This document shows positions 35,891 to 47,664 of a stretch of DNA of 64,000 bases, one piece after another. Positions within the stretch are counted from its first letter, which is position 1; the number at the start of each line of letters is the position of its first letter. This DNA comes from Rhinopithecus roxellana (Eukaryota > Chordata > Mammalia > Primates > Cercopithecidae): NCBI RefSeq assembly GCF_007565055.1, contig NC_044564.1, forward strand, positions 76,900,563 to 76,964,562, read 5' to 3'. The position numbers were made by a program, and so were the translations under genes. Below the pieces are notes generated by a model, which was given only the letters and a program-made list of their open reading frames with translations, did no database searches and was not told the DNA's origin.

Positions 35891-36039
35891 ATTGTAACAA
35901 TTCATATCTATAAATCATGGATTATATTCAGAAAATTTCATCACATTTTCTGGTCTTAAGCAAATTTTACAAGATCATGTGATTTTAAAATTCCTGTCAA
36001 CATTTGGCAAGCCTGTAACTTCCTTTTGATCAGGTTAAC

Positions 36040-36475
36040 AGAGTTATCAGACCCACCCTTGTAAATGCACCTCATCATGTTACTTCTCTGTACAAGATCC
36101 TTTCCAATAGCTTTTCATTACAGTCAAAGACAAAGCCTGTCTTTTAATGCCTTCCTAGGCCTTGCATTCTCCACCATTCTCTCCACCACTCATTCTGCTC
36201 CTAGCACACTGCTCTGCTCTCTGACCCTCCAACTTTACAAAGGAAATAACTCCTGCCTCAGGATTTTTAATATTTGTTCCCCAAGTTTCTGAATGATTTA
36301 TCTGTACACGTCCTTAAGGTTTCTAGTCAAATATCACCTTATTAGAGAACATTGATGGCCCCATTATATAAAAGAAAAAATAATCCTCCATCCTTCGTCT
36401 TCCATCCTTTAACCCTTTTTAGTTAGCCTAAACCAGAATATAAATTCCATGAGAGGAAGGATTTTTTTTTAACTG
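36040..36475 (+). mobile_element. L2 LINE 3' end
   Basis: Typical L2 3' sequence: 'tgttacttctctgtacaaga', 'ctttccaatagcttttcatt', 'aaagcctgtc', 'taggccttgcattctccacc', 'actgctctgctctctgaccc', 'tcctgcctcagga', 'tctagtcaaatatcacctta' and 'ataaattccatgagaggaagg'. Order is complete to the 3'UTR. Frames here are not coding. Confidence 0.82.
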
Positions 36476-36529
36476 CCTACAACAATCACAGTCACATGGC
36501 AGGGACTTGAATGAGTTAGAATGAGGTTT

Positions 36530-36830
36530 GGCTAATAATTTTAAAATCCAAAGTGACAATGGCTTAAACAAAACAGAAGTTTGTTACATTCTCTTGTAAA
36601 AGTCCCCTATAGGTTTTCTAGGACTGGCATCATGCTCCCACTATCAGGATTGAGGGTTTCTTCATTTCAAGCCTTAACTTTCATGTGTCAGCTTCAGTTC
36701 CAGACCTCCAGACACCCTATCTGTATTCTAGCCAGCATAAAGAAGGGAAGAAAAGAAGGCCACCCCCATATCCCCATTTAAGGACACTTTGCAAAATTTG
36801 CACACATTACTTCCAGTATATCATGCTGAA
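36530..36830 (+). mobile_element. Probable dispersed repeat, family not identified
   Basis: The block with 'caatggcttaaacaaaacagaagtttgtt', 'aggactggcatcatgctccc', 'tattctagccagcataaaga' and 'atatccccatttaaggacac' has the order of a mammalian interspersed element that I have seen in many copies but cannot name. Family and true ends remain open. Confidence 0.4.
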
Positions 36831-39078
36831 TATTAATTAGTCATACAACCAAACTGAACTGTCAAGGAGTTTGCAAAATAGAGTATTCTGAGCAGATAGA
36901 TGTATGGCTAAAATTTTACTGTTATGTTATTACAGAAAATAAGAAAAATAAATATTGGTGAACAATTAGTAGACTTGGGATATTTCTTGATAAATATTTG
37001 CAGTAAAACTACATTTTTAAAAAAAGACTAATTTTTACTTCAGTTTTGATTCCATGAATTGCAAAGCGAATTCATGCAAGAATAAAATATTCATTATATG
37101 GAGATATGATGATGATGGTCTAGGCATAGCTGTTTTTCATTCTTAACAAACTATTTTAATAATGAATGTTGAATATTCATTGAAATACTTCACTTTTAAT
37201 TTAGAAGAAAATACACTGTATGTAAAAACTGAACATATACAGTAAAATATTTATTTTGCCATTAGACTCAGAGGCACTTAACCTCTCGTTCTTATTTTTG
37301 ATCTACCTAATAGAGAATAAAGATTGATCAGCTCTCAAAGATATCCTGGAGTTCAATGAACCCTATTCTGTTCTGTTTCATTACATTTTATATCTCAATG
37401 TTATTATTAGTAAAGTCTGCTTTTTAACAAACAAACAAAAAACCTACTAAAAACAATCTCAATTTCTTTTAAAAATTAAACTTCAATGAATTTCCCCCAT
37501 CAATTGCATTTTCTACCTCTGAGCCTTCTCTGAGCTATTTCCCTAATCTGTGAGGCAAGGGATTCTGCCTGCCAGCTTCCTGAGCAGATCTAGGGGAAAA
37601 TTAACACATCCACAACTGAGCTCAAGTATTGCTGACATCTGGTTTACTCATTTTCACAGCACAGTTGCACTGCACCCTATTGCCATTTTCTTATACACTG
37701 TTTTATCATGTGGCTTATTTCAAGAAAATGCATTTAACTTTTAGGTACTACTCTGTGGTATGAAGTGTGGGAAATAGGAAATAAAATAACCTTGAAATAG
37801 CATTTCAACATATATGCAGCTATGATAATCACTTAATATCAAACCTCAGAACTTATGATATGCTCTTTTTGGTAGAAGCTTATGAAACCAGGGACAATGT
37901 TGATATATAAAGAAACCAACCTCACTTTCCGAGAATAAGAATAAAGTAACAATTAAAAAATTACCTCTTTGTGTAGGTTGGAGTTTATCGTTATCCCAGA
38001 GAGAAAATAAAGAATAACTCTTATTCACTTATTTGTTTAATGGTAATTTTTTAATAGCAGGAAAATAAAACCAAAGTTGCAGACCTTTTGTTTGATTTTG
38101 AAAACTATCTTTGAAAATCACTATGTTTATTTTTTGTGTTCTACTAGTAATTTGATTGCCCCAATTTATATAAAAGTTAACTTAGAGAAATCTCCTTAAT
38201 GTAGACCTCATTTAGTTTAGAATTTTTAATAAAATACACAGTACTAAAGATTGCTTAGCATTCTATGAATAAAGATTCTGCTAAGAAATTTACATAATAA
38301 AAATGACATATTATAATACACACAACGACAAATATGATCAAATCATGCTTTATAAGGAATAGAAAATTAATGAAGAATCTCTTATCTGCCAATAATTAGT
38401 TTAATTTCAATGTTTTTATAAACTTAGTATTATTGAAACCACGTGTGAAAATGTCCCTCTTCCATATTTTTATTGCGATTTGTTCTTCTAATCAGCCATT
38501 AACAATGCATTCTTGAATGTTCTGTTTTTTAAAAAATAGGTAAATTCTTCAGTTATATATTATTAATCTGCACCAAAATTTCAGCTCATATAATATTGTT
38601 ATGCTATTTGGGAGAAGAACTACAGAACTTAGAAGGAGAAAAAACTGTAGCATAACATTTATGAATGTTGAAATAGAAAATTAAGAATTTTATGAAAGTA
38701 GAAGATGCTAATTTAAATGTCTCTGTGATATTTGACAACATTTATCAACTGTCACTTGGAAATGTATATTAAAACTATTTTTACAACCCTATTTATCAGG
38801 TAGAAATATGTAGACACAGTTATGTTGAAGATAGAGTGTTAAACTTCAGCAGATTCCCCATATAGTCATGAGAAAAATCTTTAAAAGTTAGCTTAAATTT
38901 TATTGCAAATTCCATGTTGCAGTTATAAATGTATATAGTTGTATGGCTAATAAAACTCTACTTTTGCTAAAGTAAAATTTTCTTTTTCATTATTAAATAG
39001 TTATAATACCTAAGTTTTAATTACATAAGTGAATAACAATTTTGAAAATGGATAGTTTTTAAAATCTTAAAAGTGTTT
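36831..39078. other. Unassigned AT-rich sequence
   Basis: No gene, RNA or assignable repeat. Stop codons are dense and composition is uniform. Confidence 0.5.
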
Positions 39079-39318
39079 GAAAATTAAATATAACTCCCAA
39101 TGCAATCCCTACCTAATGTAAATGATGAGTTGATGGGTGCTGACGAGTTGATGAGTGCAGCACACCAACATAGCACAAGTATACATATGTAACAAACCTG
39201 CACGTTATGCACATGTACCCTAGAACTTGAAGAAGAAGAAGAAGAAGAAGAAGAAGAAGAAGAAGAAGAAGAAGAAGAAGAAGAAGAAGAAGAAGAAGAA
39301 GAAGAAGAAAATTAAATA
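39079..39318 (+). mobile_element. Very short L1 insertion with flipped 5' block, GAA-repeat tail and 12-bp TSD
   Basis: Direct repeats GAAAATTAAATA at 39079-39090 and 39307-39318 bracket a ~216-bp insertion. 39091-39110 is the reverse complement of the L1 3'UTR block that would directly precede 39111, so a 20-bp 5' piece is inverted in place. 39111-39230 is sense L1 3'UTR ('acctaatgtaaatgatgag' to 'catgtaccctagaactt'), and the tail is (GAA)27. The 3'UTR carries the same duplicated block as the L1 at 13340, placing both in one young lineage. Confidence 0.88.
39229..39309 (+). repeat. (GAA)27 trinucleotide repeat in an L1 tail
   Basis: Twenty-seven uninterrupted GAA units replace the expected poly-A tail, starting where 'agaacttaaa' should occur and ending at the target-site duplication. 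The poly-Leu frame on the minus strand is an artefact. Pure GAA-TTC tracts can form triplex DNA and are length-unstable. Confidence 0.97.
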
Positions 39319-39735
39319 ACACTTTTAAAACCAAATTATCAAATGAATGAGTTTTCTTCTATATTTTTTAATCAGCTTGAATTTCACTAATGTGCACAGT
39401 ATATTTGGAAAAGATATGAAGTTTTTACTCTTCATGACACCACCAAAAAAAAAAAAAAATCCATTGATCAAAAGTTAAATTTATTAGACCTAGTCACTCA
39501 AGGAAAGCCCACCATAAAAGAGTCTCAACAGTTTTTTAGAATGGGAGCATTACAGGGAAATATTTACAGAGTCTTAAGACTGGACTTAATTGTTTTAAGA
39601 CAGATATTGCAAGATAGAGTACTGGTTGAGTGTGGTTGGAATATTTGACATAATGGCTTAGGATAGGTGTGTGTGGAGAGTCAACAATTTTGGAGAATTC
39701 TCAATAAACAAGCTGCTAGCCTTGATTTGTACACT

Positions 39736-39740
<5 letters not shown>

Positions 39741-39767
<27 letters not shown>

Positions 39768-40048
39768 AGACGGAGTCTCGCTCTGTCACCCAGGCTGGAG
39801 TGCTGTGGCCGGATCTCAGCTCACTGCAAGCTCCGCCTCCCGGGTTCACGCCATTCTCCTGTCTCCGCCTTCCCGAGTAGCTGGGACTACAGGCGCCGCC
39901 ACGTCGCCCGGCTAGTTTTTTGTAGTTTTTAGTAGAGACGGGGTTTCACCGTGTTAGCCAGGATGGTCTCGATCTCCTGACCTCGTGATCCGCCCGTCTC
40001 GGCCTCCCAAAGTGCTGGGATTACAGGCTTGAGCCACCGCGCCCGGCC
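39741..40048 (-). mobile_element. Full-length AluY of Old World monkey type with 13-bp TSD
   Basis: Antisense Alu with a long poly-T (39741-39766) and perfect flanking repeats TGTACACTGTTTT at 39728-39740 and 40049-40061. It shows 'GGCCGGATCTC', 'TCGCCCGGCTAG' and 'AGGCTTGAGCC', the complement of the monkey-lineage states. High similarity to the AluY consensus suggests recent insertion. Confidence 0.95.
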
Positions 40049-40295
40049 TGTACACTGTTTTAATTGACTCATGATTGTGTCTTCCAGGAACAAGTATTTT
40101 CTAGAGCAATTGGTTCAGTTATTTTGGATTTTCCTCAATGTTTTATAACATTGGAAAATATGCCTGTTACTACTGTCATTTAATACAGAAACACATAATT
40201 TTTTGGCTTAAAAACATTCTATTTGTGTAAACAGAAACAAAAATTGTTAATACATGGTATAAATTTTTTTCTGATTGCTATTTACAAATTTAATA

Positions 40296-40659
40296 CAGAT
40301 AGTTCCAAACTTAAGATGGCATGACTTATGATTTTTTGACTTTACGATGTTGTGAGAACAATATACATTCAGTAGAAACTGTACTTAAATTACCCATACA
40401 ACTATTATATTTTCCATTTTCAGTATAGTAGTCAGTAAAATACATGACATATTCAACACTTTAATATAAAATAAGTTTTACGTTAGTTGATTTTGCCCAA
40501 CTATAGGCTAATTACTGTATTCTGAGGCTGTTTAAAGTAGGCTAGGCTAAGCTATAATGTTTGGAAATAGATGTATTCAGGGCATTATCAACTTACAATA
40601 TTTTCCATTTACATTGGGTTTATTGGGATATCACCCCATCATACATTGAGGAGTACTTG
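40296..40659. mobile_element. MER2 (TcMar-Tigger) DNA transposon
   Basis: Near full-length: 'cagatagttccaaacttaag', 'gattttttgactttacgatg', 'acattcagtagaaactgtac', 'aataagttttacgttagttg', 'tttaaagtaggctaggctaa' and the right end 'gtttattgggatatcacccc' ... 'tgaggagtacttg'. The ends are imperfect inverted complements and a TA sits at 40294-40295, fitting the TA target of Tc1/mariner elements. It has no coding capacity, as is normal for MER2. Confidence 0.82.
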
Positions 40660-41650
40660 TCCATATGTCTAAAAGTTTCTATTTATGTCTACTTATTCCT
40701 TTTAGTGCTATCTCATTATTTACCTTTGTTTATATACACTACTGTACACACTCACAACCAAAGGCAAAGACTTCCACCGTACCAACATGATAGATACATC
40801 TAAGGAAAAATCTTTTTCTATGAAAATTACTCCATGAAATTGGAAGGAGTGACGGTTACACCAGATGCACATATTTCAATATAAGGACACAAAAAAACAT
40901 GAAAAAGCAAAGAAACATAACACTTCCAAAGAAATACAATTTTCCAGCAACAGACTCCAAAGAAAAGAAAATCTATTGAATACTTAAAAAGAAAATTAAA
41001 ATAATGGCCTTAAAGAAATTCAATGAGATACAAGAAAACACAGGTAGAGACTCCCTCTACCAAGAAATACAAAAGATCAACAAAATGAAAAGTTGACTTT
41101 TCAGAAAAGATAAACAAAATTGACAAACCATTAGCTACACTAACCAAAAAAAAAGAGAGAAAAGTCAAGTAAGTAAAATCACAAACAAAAAAGAAGTTAT
41201 TACAAACAATACCACAGAAATGCAAAGGATCATTTGAGTCTATCATGAACAAATATACACAAACAAATTGGAAAACTTAGAAAATGGTTAAGTCCTAGAC
41301 ACATATAACCTACAAAAATTGAACCAGGAGGAAACAGAAAGTGTAAACAGAACAATCACATGTAACCAAATTAAATCAGTAATAAAAAGTCTTCCAACAA
41401 AGTAAATTCCAGGATCAATGTCTTCACTGCTAAATTCTATAAAACATTTAAGGAGTAACATCATTTTTCCAAATTATTCCAAAAATTTGGAGAGGAAGAA
41501 ATTTTTTCTAACTCATTCCACAAATCCAGCACAATTCTAACACCAAAACCAATCAAGAACATGAGAACAAAAAAGAAACTACAGGTAAATATACCTGATG
41601 TACATAGATGGATACATTTTTAAGAAAATAGTACCAAATCAAATCCAAAT

Positions 41651-41687
<37 letters not shown>
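41651..41687. repeat. (CA)n microsatellite inside L1
   Basis: About 18 CA units embedded in L1 ORF2-derived sequence. Confidence 0.95.
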
Positions 41688-41691
<4 letters not shown>

Positions 41692-43029
41692 CGTACCCTA
41701 TGATCAAATGAGATTCAAATGAGATTTATCCCAGGGATGTAAGAATGGCTTGGCATACACAAATTAATAAATGTAATGAATCGTGTCGACAGATTGAACA
41801 ATACAAAACCATAATCATTGTGTTGACACAGATAAAGCACTTGATAAAATTGAACATCCCTTCATGATGAAAAATCCCAACAAATTTATGTGGAAGAAAC
41901 ATATCTCAACGAAATAAAGTCAGTAAGACAAACCCACAGCTAACATCATATTGAACACAGAAAAGATTCCAACTTTCACCACTTTTATTCAACATAGCTG
42001 GATGCATCACCCTACCTGGCTTCAAAATATGCAGCAAAGGTATGTAACCCAAACAGCATGGTATTGGTATAAAAACAGAAAGTTATGTCAAGAACATAAT
42101 AGAAACCCAATGAATAAATCCACATATTCACAGCCAACTGATTTCTGACAAGGGCACTAAAATCTTACATCTAGAAAAGGCACCCTCCTTCAATAAATAG
42201 AGCTAGGAAAACTGGATACTTATATGCAGAAAAAAAAAAATCTAGATCCCCAACTCTCACCATACACAAAAATCAACGTAAAATGGATTAAAGACTTAGA
42301 TGTAAGGCCCAAAACTATAAAACTATTAGAAGAAAACATAGGTAAAATGCTTCAGATTTAAATATAGGTAAAATGCTTCAGAATATTGGTCTAGGAAAAG
42401 ATTTTAAGGGTAAGACATCAAACAACAGCAACAAAAACAACAAAAGCAAAAATAGAAAAACAAACTATATCAAACTAAAAAGCTTCTCTAAAACAAAGGA
42501 AACAATTCACAGGGTAAACAGATTACCTGGTAGAATGAAAGAAAATATTTACAATCTATTCATCTAGCAGGAACTAGTACCCAGTATTTACAAGGAACTC
42601 AAACAACTAAACAGTAATAATAATAATAATAATCCATTTAAAAATAGGCAAAAAATTAAATAAACATTTCTCTACTGAAGGCATACAAATGGTCAACAAG
42701 TACATGAAAAATTGCTAAACATTGTTAATCATCAAGAAAATGCAATCAAAACCACAATGAGATATTTATCACCCCACTTAAAATGACTGTTATCAAAAAG
42801 ACAGGAAATAACAAAATTTGGTGAGGACGCAGAGAAAAATAACTGTTATACACTGTTGGTGGAAATGCAAATTATTAAAGACATTATGGCAAACAGTATG
42901 GACATTTCTCAAAAAAAAAACTAAAAATAGAACTTTCGTATAATCCCAGCAAGTAGCTATCCCACTACTTGGTATTTATCCAGAGGAAAGGAAGTACTAT
43001 ATCAAAGAAATAGCTACACCTTCATGTTT

Positions 43030-43034
43030 GTTTG

Positions 43035-43077
<43 letters not shown>

Positions 43078-43363
43078 TGAGATAGAGTCTCACTCTTTTC
43101 ACCCAGGCTGGAGTGCAATGACACGTTCTCGGCTCACTGCAACCTCTGCCTCCCAGGTTCAAGCAATTCTCCTGCCTCAACCTTCCGAGTACCTGGTATT
43201 ATAGGTGCGTGCCACCACTCCTGGCTAATTTTTTTTTAATTTTTAGTGCAGACAGGGTTTCACCATATTGACCAAGCTGGTCTCAAACTCCTGACCTCAG
43301 GTGATCCACTCACCTCAGCCTCACAAAGTGCTGGGATTACAGGCGTGAGCCAATGAGCTCGGC
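43030..43363 (-). mobile_element. AluS with (ATT)n tail, 13-bp TSD, inserted in L1
   Basis: Antisense Alu flanked by perfect repeats CACCTTCATGTTT at 43017-43029 and 43364-43376. Its tail has turned into a (TTA)n microsatellite (about 43039-43077). The L1 reads on across the duplication, which proves nesting: L1 first, Alu second. Confidence 0.94.
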
Positions 43364-43985
43364 CACCTTCATGTTTATTAGAGCATTTTTCACAATAGCA
43401 AAGATATAGAACCAACCTAAATGTTCACCAGCCTATGAATGGATAAAGACAATGTGGTATATAGGCACAATGGAATACTATTCAGCCATAAAAAGTATGA
43501 AATCTGTGGCAACATGGATGAGCCCGGAGGACATTATATTAAGTAAAGTAAGCCAGGCACAGAAAGACAAATACCACGTGTTTTCACTCATATATGAAAG
43601 GTAAAAAAAGATGAGCTCATAGAGGTTAAAAATAGAATTGTAGTTATTAAAGACTGAGAAAGGGAGGGAAGAAGGAAGGAAGGATAGAAATGTGGTTAAT
43701 AAATACAAATTTACAGCAAGATAGGATGAATAAGTTCTAGTATTCTATCACACTGCAGAGTGACTATAGTTAATAATAATAAACTACCTATTTTTAAACA
43801 GAAGAGAGGATTTTAAATGTTCCCAATACACACAAAAAATAAATGTTTGAGATGATTTGTATACCAGTTACCCTGATTTGATCATTGCATATTCTATACA
43901 TGTATTAAAATATCACTTTGTATCTGATAAATATGTACAATTATTAAATATCAACTAAAAATAAAAGGAAGAAAAATATCTAGAC

Positions 43986-45546
43986 TACCCAAACTGATAT
44001 GCAGATATACAGATTCAACAAAACGTCTAATGAAATTCCAATAGCATTTTTCAAAAAACAATTCTCAAATTCACATGGAACCACAAAAGACCTTGAATAG
44101 CCAAAGCAACCTTGAGAAAGAAGAATAAGGTTGGAAGGACCATACTTCCTGGATTCAAATTATATTACAAAATATAGTAATCAAAATACTATAGTAGTGG
44201 CATAAAAATAGACAAGTAGGACAATGGAACAGACTAGAGAGACCAGAAAACAAAACCAAAGCAAATAGGGTCAACTAAGTTTTTGATGAGGACATCGAGA
44301 ATATATAATTAAGAAAGAATTCTTCAATGACTGATGTTGGAAAACTGAATATTCTCATACAAAAAAATGAAATCAGAACATTGTTGTACACCATGCATAA
44401 GAGTCAACTAAAAATTTATTAAAGACTTAAACTAAGTCCTAAAACCATAAAACTTCTAAAAGAAAGCACAGGGAAAAAGCCCCTTGACTTTGACAACAGC
44501 GGTTTTTGTTGTTGTTGTTTTGGTTATAACACCAAAAGCTCAGGCAACAAAAGCGAAAATAAACATTTTGTAGTTTGACTACATCAAACTAAAAAGCTTC
44601 TATACAACAAAAGAGACAATCAACAAAATGAAAAAGTTATGTATGGATTAGTATAAAATATTTGCAAACCACATATCTGATAAAGAGATAATCTCTAAAA
44701 TTTACAAGGATCTCTTACACAACTCAATACCAAAAATGTAAAAATAAAAAATAAATGATCAGATTATGAAGTGAGCAAATGAACTGAATAGACATTTTCC
44801 AAAGAAGACAGACAAATGGCCAACACGTATATGAAAAGCTGTTCAACATCATTAGTCATCTGGGGAATACAAATCATAGTGCAATGAGATATCTCCTCAT
44901 GCCTGTCAGCATTGCTATTCTCAAAAAGACAAAAGATAAGTGTTGGCAAAGGTGTGGTGAAAAGGAACCCTGATACAGCCATTATGGAAAACAGTATGGA
45001 GGCTTTGCAAAAAAGTAAAAATACATAGCATTATCATACAATCCAGCAATCTCACTTCTGGGTGTATAGCAAATGGGAACAAAATCAGTAACACTTAGAC
45101 ATGTTATTTCTGTCTCGTTCAGTGCAGCATTATTTACAAAGGCCAAGATAGAAAAACAACCTGAGTATCCATCAATGGATAAATGGCTAAATAAATTGTG
45201 AGAGATATACTCACACTATTCAGCCATCTGTGACAACATAGATGAACCTGCAGTACGTTGTGCTAAGTGAATATGCCAGACACAGAAAGAAACGTATCGC
45301 ATGATCTCACTTATGTGTGGAATTTTTAAAAGTCTAACTCAGAAACAGAGTCAAAACGTGGTTTCTGTGAATGGGTGGTTCAGGGGAGCAGATAAGGAGA
45401 TAATGGTCAAAGGGTACAAGGTTGGAGTTATGTAGGATGAATAAGTCTAAAAATGTAATGTAAAGTGTGATGACTATAGTTTATAATATTGTATTGTATA
45501 TTGAAAATCTGTCAAGAGAAATATATTTCAGGTGGTATTACCAAAC

Positions 45547-45583
<37 letters not shown>

Positions 45584-45725
45584 GGAGGGGGGAGAGAGAG
45601 AGAGAGAGAAGGTAAATATATGAAGAGATATTAATTAGCTTGACCGAAGTAATCAGTTTAATATGTGTATGTATATAAAAACATCATGTTATACACCTTA
45701 AATATATATAATAAATTTAAAGACA
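43986..45725 (+). mobile_element. Second old L1 3' half in tandem, same strand
   Basis: Restarts in ORF2 ('ttcacatggaaccacaaaagacc' at 44072-44094), runs through the C-terminus ('cattatggaaaacagtatgg') and a long 3'UTR with CA and GA repeats, and ends in 'catgttatacaccttaaata' plus an A-rich tail near 45720. It follows the 3' end of the previous L1 with almost no spacer. No target-site duplication was found. Confidence 0.8.
45545..45609. repeat. (CA)n followed by (GA)n microsatellite
   Basis: CA units at 45545-45579, a GTGGAGGGGGGA spacer, then GA units to 45609, in the L1 3'UTR. In many old L1 copies this UTR is purine-rich, a likely seed for the GA tract. Confidence 0.93.
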
Positions 45726-45839
45726 CATGTATAAAAAATAAGAGCTTCCTGAGTTCTAACACTCTATTATGAAAATACATCAAAATATGTAAATAAATAG
45801 CAACCCAATTTTTAAAAGTAATTATGGTGAGAATAATAA

Positions 45840-46020
45840 AATTAATAATGGTTATGCCTTATGTTTATTATAAGATTTACCTATAATCATATGCTACTGT
45901 TATCTCCACTTAAAGCACACAGATACCAAGATAGACAAGATTTAAACAATTTGAGAGGATGATCCACAGGTTGTGGCTAGAATTTGACTCAAATGCCTAA
46001 GTTTACCCACTAGGGTGAAA
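45840..46020 (-). mobile_element. Possible MIR fragment
   Basis: Blocks 'ttatctccacttaaagcacacagata', 'caagatttaaacaatttgagagg', 'ccacaggttgtggctagaatttgactc' and 'aaatgcctaagttt' parallel the antisense MIR order (tail of core, 'TTAAGTAACTTGCCCAAGG', 'AGCTAGTAAG', 'TTTGAACC'). Strongly diverged. Confidence 0.42.
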
Positions 46021-47204
46021 GGAACATTTCTAATTAAAATAATTTAAAACAAAAGTAAGTGAAAAAGAAAGATATTATAGGTTTTGAATGTAAAACTAGG
46101 TGTTTCTATCCCAGAAAATGATCCAAGTGTTCTTCTCTAAAGATGGAATGAGTTATTTGGGAGACCTAGAACATTTAGTGGCCTAGAAGAGTAAGAGGCG
46201 AAGTTGGCAAGTAATTTTTCCATGTCCAGGATTTTAATCAACCACATTTTTTGGACCAATATCCTATGATTTTGGGACCAATATATCTCTCTCTGCCATT
46301 TCATACATATATTATGTAGACTTTCTGGCATCCTCCAAGACATTTTTAATCTCTCATTACCTTTATCTAACTGTGGCTTTCTCCCTTTGCACCTATACTT
46401 AACACTCCTTAAGTTGATTCTCATAGTGTCAAACTTGTTGAAATTTCTCATTGGTTATCTCTCTATATTTGACATTGTTCTAACAGTCATATTATCTGTT
46501 GTTTGGAGTTTATATGTAGTATTTTCCTTACAATATCATGCTTTTGAACAGCAAATCAATGGCCTGGGAAAAAATCAGAGGACATAGTGCCTCACTACCT
46601 CTCTCTTTGTTAATGTTTTTCTACCTCAATCCTTACAACTTTTATCCCATGTAAGGACTTAAAACAGTATGTGTTATTGGTTGGGGGAAGATCATAAGTG
46701 AAGACAAGTGAGATTGAGTAAATAGATAGAGTTTGACAATGGGGCATTCTGGGAGATGTTAACACCATGGAGTAGAAAACTTTAATTGTTAGATACTTAG
46801 ATATCTGGAAACTTTAGGCATTAATATGTGTGAATATTTCTACATGAGTTCATAATAATGTATAAAAAGAACCTTCAAAGCAAATAGACTTGATGCTGAA
46901 CTTGTGTATACCTTCCAAAGAGCCAAAAATTGAGAAAGCACTCATAAAAATTAATATCCAACATCCACTTTCAAATGGCAGTGTGACAAACTTCATGGAA
47001 TAACTTCCCAGCAAAACAAATGAAACTGGTGAAAATTACTTTAAAACATCACGTAATACCTGTTGAAATTGTCTTAAGGGTATAAGAAAAAAAAAGTCAC
47101 ATTTATTCAGAGAAATCTATAGCTAAGAAAAGCCCTCCTGATGCCAAAACAAATCTTACAGAATTGCCTCAAAAATTGTCCCTGCAAAGGGGCCTGTCTG
47201 AGTC
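46021..47204. other. Unassigned sequence with a 104-codon minus frame
   Basis: A minus-strand frame (46451-46137, 104 codons, many Lys/Arg/Trp/Met) lies in sequence without recognised repeats. I know no matching protein. Its length is not exceptional for chance, and it has no upstream or downstream partner. Confidence 0.45.
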
Positions 47205-47664
47205 TATTTAGCAATGCCATAATAGAATACCTGAGACTAGGTGGTTTATAAACAGAATTTTTTTGGCTCACAGTTCCAAAGGCTTTAAGTTTAAAATCAA
47301 GATGCCAATAGGTGATTTTCTTCTTTCTCTAACAAAACTGACTGAAGAAGAAATATAAAATCAGAATAAAACTATAACAAGTAAAAGACTGATTAATCTA
47401 AAACTACTCAAAATAGTGCAAGATGGCATCTTGCATTCTGTGTCCTTTAGACAGAAAAATGTTGGATTCTCACACGGCAGAAAGCAAAAAGGCCAAAAGG
47501 CAAAAGGGAGCCAAACTCACCCTTTTATAATAGTATTAATTTCATGTATGAGATAATTCTCATGACCTTATCACCTCTTAAAGTCTCTACCCCTTAAATT
47601 GCTACAATGGCAATTAAATTTCAACCTGGGTTTTGGAGGGGGCAAACATTTAAATTATAGTAGG
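47205..47664 (-). mobile_element. MaLR-type LTR interrupted by an L1 scrap
   Basis: Plus strand reads 'aatacctgagactaggtggtttataaacag', 'ttggctcacagttccaaagg', then after the interruption 'gatggcatcttgcattctgt', 'cacacggcagaaagcaaaaa', 'ataattctcatgaccttatc' and 'tttggagggggcaaacattt'. That is the antisense order of a MaLR (MLT1/MST-like) LTR. The LTR order resumes correctly on the far side of 47331-47414. Confidence 0.65.
47331..47414 (+). mobile_element. 84-bp L1 ORF2 fragment inside an LTR, without tail
   Basis: The segment beginning 'aacaaaactgactgaagaag' and containing 'ataacaagtaaaa' is L1 ORF2 sequence. It closely parallels 48831-48918 in the L1 1.5 kb downstream. It lacks a poly-A tail and an obvious target-site duplication, so ordinary retrotransposition is not supported. 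A templated insertion during break repair is one explanation. Confidence 0.7.

Larger units (their letters stand above)
40815..43985 (+). mobile_element. Old L1 (L1MA/L1PB-type) with internal deletions, interrupted by an Alu
   Basis: Starts with sequence of the L1 ORF1 5' region ('gcaaagaaacataacacttc', 'cagcaacagactcc', 'aatgagatacaagaaaacacagg'), then jumps at about 41040 to ORF2 between endonuclease and RT. A second jump at about 41997 ('ttattcaacatagctggatgcatcacc') removes the RT part with the FADD motif. ORF2 C-terminus follows, with an Alu at 43030-43363, then 3'UTR to about 43980 ('attgcatattctatacatgt'). Frames are short and broken. Confidence 0.82.

Noticed and set aside
39113..39334. 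Poly-leucine membrane-like peptide on the minus strand
   Set aside because: It is a translation of the (GAA)27 repeat in an L1 tail, not a coding sequence.
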